This document shows, in pieces, positions 6,738 to 7,306 of a DNA stretch of 7,306 bases (position 1 is its first letter; every line of letters begins with the position of its first letter). The notes beneath the pieces were generated by a model. That model did not search any database, had not been told where the DNA came from, and saw only the letters and a program-made list of their open reading frames with translations. This DNA is from Aquificaceae bacterium. Its GTDB lineage: Bacteria > Aquificota > Aquificia > Aquificales > Aquificaceae. The stretch is from assembly GCA_015490215.1 (NCBI GenBank), contig WFYH01000241.1, positions 1-7,306 on the forward strand, given 5' to 3'. Made by a program: the position numbers and the translations under genes.

Positions 6738-6958
6738 AGATGGTAGACGTGAATGTAGCTGTAGAGAAGGTTAAGGAGTTCTTAAAAGCCAAGAGGGTAA
6801 AGATTAAGAAGATAGATGTATGGGAACACGACGAAGGGGTTCTGATACAGGTTTATACGAACATCCGTTCCATGAAAAAGACCACCGAATTGGAAGAAGA
6901 ACTCTGGAAGATAATCCCCGACGAAGAGATCTCCATAGTCATTTATCCCAACATCTGA
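6734..6958 (+). CDS. Small conserved-looking protein of unknown function
   Basis: The 74-residue product has alternating helix-like (VAVEKVKEFLKAKRVK, 9-24), strand-like (IKKIDVWEHDEGVLIQVYTN, 24-43), helix-like (TTELEEELWKII) and final strand (ISIVIYPNI) segments. This suggests a compact alpha/beta fold resembling a single small two-layer domain. It has no Cys, no signal peptide and no membrane segment, so it is probably cytoplasmic. Its Lys/Glu-rich composition matches the other genes here. GGGAGGT at 6721-6727, 6 bases upstream, gives an excellent ribosome-binding site and supports this ATG; a second ATG two codons later is possible. The gene is divergent from the gnd operon and may be preceded by a coupled 31-codon ORF. 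I do not recognise a family and propose no function. Confidence 0.72.
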   Translation: MKMVDVNVAVEKVKEFLKAKRVKIKKIDVWEHDEGVLIQVYTNIRSMKKTTELEEELWKIIPDEEISIVIYPNI

Positions 6959-7211
6959 AATACTACCGCCTTTAGACTTCCCATTTAACTCTTAAATCTT
7001 CAGCCTGCATTTTTCCAATCCTCGGGGAGGTTTATGCCATGAAGAAATATTCTGTCCAATTACTCTGCCCTCCCCTTCCTCTGAACCATGATCTCAACGA
7101 TTTCAAGGCTTGTCCCCTTGATAAGAGACCCGGTTTTTGAAGATCAAAGGGGGCTAGAAGAGTTTGAATTGCTTTGTCTAAAAACTCATCAGGTAAGATA
7201 AAAGGACTTTA
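6959..7211. other. Region without an intact gene; only short frames
   Basis: No long coding frame crosses this stretch. A 33-codon plus-strand frame (7039-7140, beginning MKKYSVQLLC) has a good GGGGAGG at 7024-7030, 8 bases before its ATG. It looks unlike a folded protein and ends at a TGA. A 37-codon frame (7088-7201, beginning MISTISRLVPLI and continuing EDQRGLEEFELL) overlaps it in another frame. Both may be pieces of decayed genes, the second perhaps part of the transposase remnant that follows. I see no clear terminator after the 74-codon gene. Confidence 0.4.
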
Positions 7212-7306
7212 AGCAAAGACTGGAGCAGGTATAACGCTGAGGAAAAGAACCTTAAGAAAGGTAGATTATAGATGTAACTGACGAGAGGGTGCATGACAGC
7301 CAGAAA
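7212..7306 (+). pseudogene. Degraded insertion-sequence transposase fragment (DDE type, IS4/IS5-like), running off window
   Basis: In one frame 7218-7265 reads DWSRYNAEEKNLKKGR. This resembles the W..YN....L..RG opening seen in some IS5-like transposases, and it hits a TAG at 7269. In a different frame 7274-7306 reads VTDERVHDSQK, which matches the T.E.VHDS segment that follows the first catalytic strand in DDE transposases of the IS4/IS5 superfamily. The two pieces lie in different frames and are far closer together than in an intact enzyme, implying a frameshift plus internal deletion. Terminal inverted repeats are not visible, and the rest lies beyond the window. The family call rests on one short motif. 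Confidence 0.42.

Overview
The window looks like chromosomal DNA of a thermophilic Aquificales bacterium (Aquificaceae). This is an inference from Lys/Glu-rich proteins, preference for AGG/AGA arginine codons, tightly overlapping genes, and a SelA whose residue layout matches the Aquifex type almost position for position. No rRNA or other marker is present to confirm it.

Left edge (1-337): AT-rich DNA with two mutually exclusive partial reading frames at the edge, then a probable promoter region containing a 9-bp direct repeat. Plus strand (338-2331): a two-gene unit. A secreted c-type haem protein of the cytochrome P460 family is coupled through a TAATG stop/start overlap to a two-transmembrane methyl-accepting chemotaxis protein. 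The arrangement suggests a periplasmic haem protein that works with, or upstream of, a chemoreceptor.

Minus strand (6569 down to 2324): four genes in the order gnd (6-phosphogluconate dehydrogenase, short type), zwf (glucose-6-phosphate dehydrogenase), pgl (6-phosphogluconolactonase) and selA (selenocysteine synthase). Every junction overlaps (23, 26 and 4 bp), so this is almost certainly one translationally coupled operon. It encodes the whole oxidative pentose phosphate branch, with a selenocysteine biosynthesis gene at its end. The zwf start is best placed at a TTG codon (5683) inside the end of gnd. The selA and chemoreceptor genes converge and overlap by 8 bp.

Right side (6570-7306): a divergent intergenic region with two small inverted repeats, a possible 31-codon ORF, and a 74-codon gene of unknown function. 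The last ~350 bases hold no intact gene. Their end carries the broken remains of a DDE-type insertion-sequence transposase that runs off the window.
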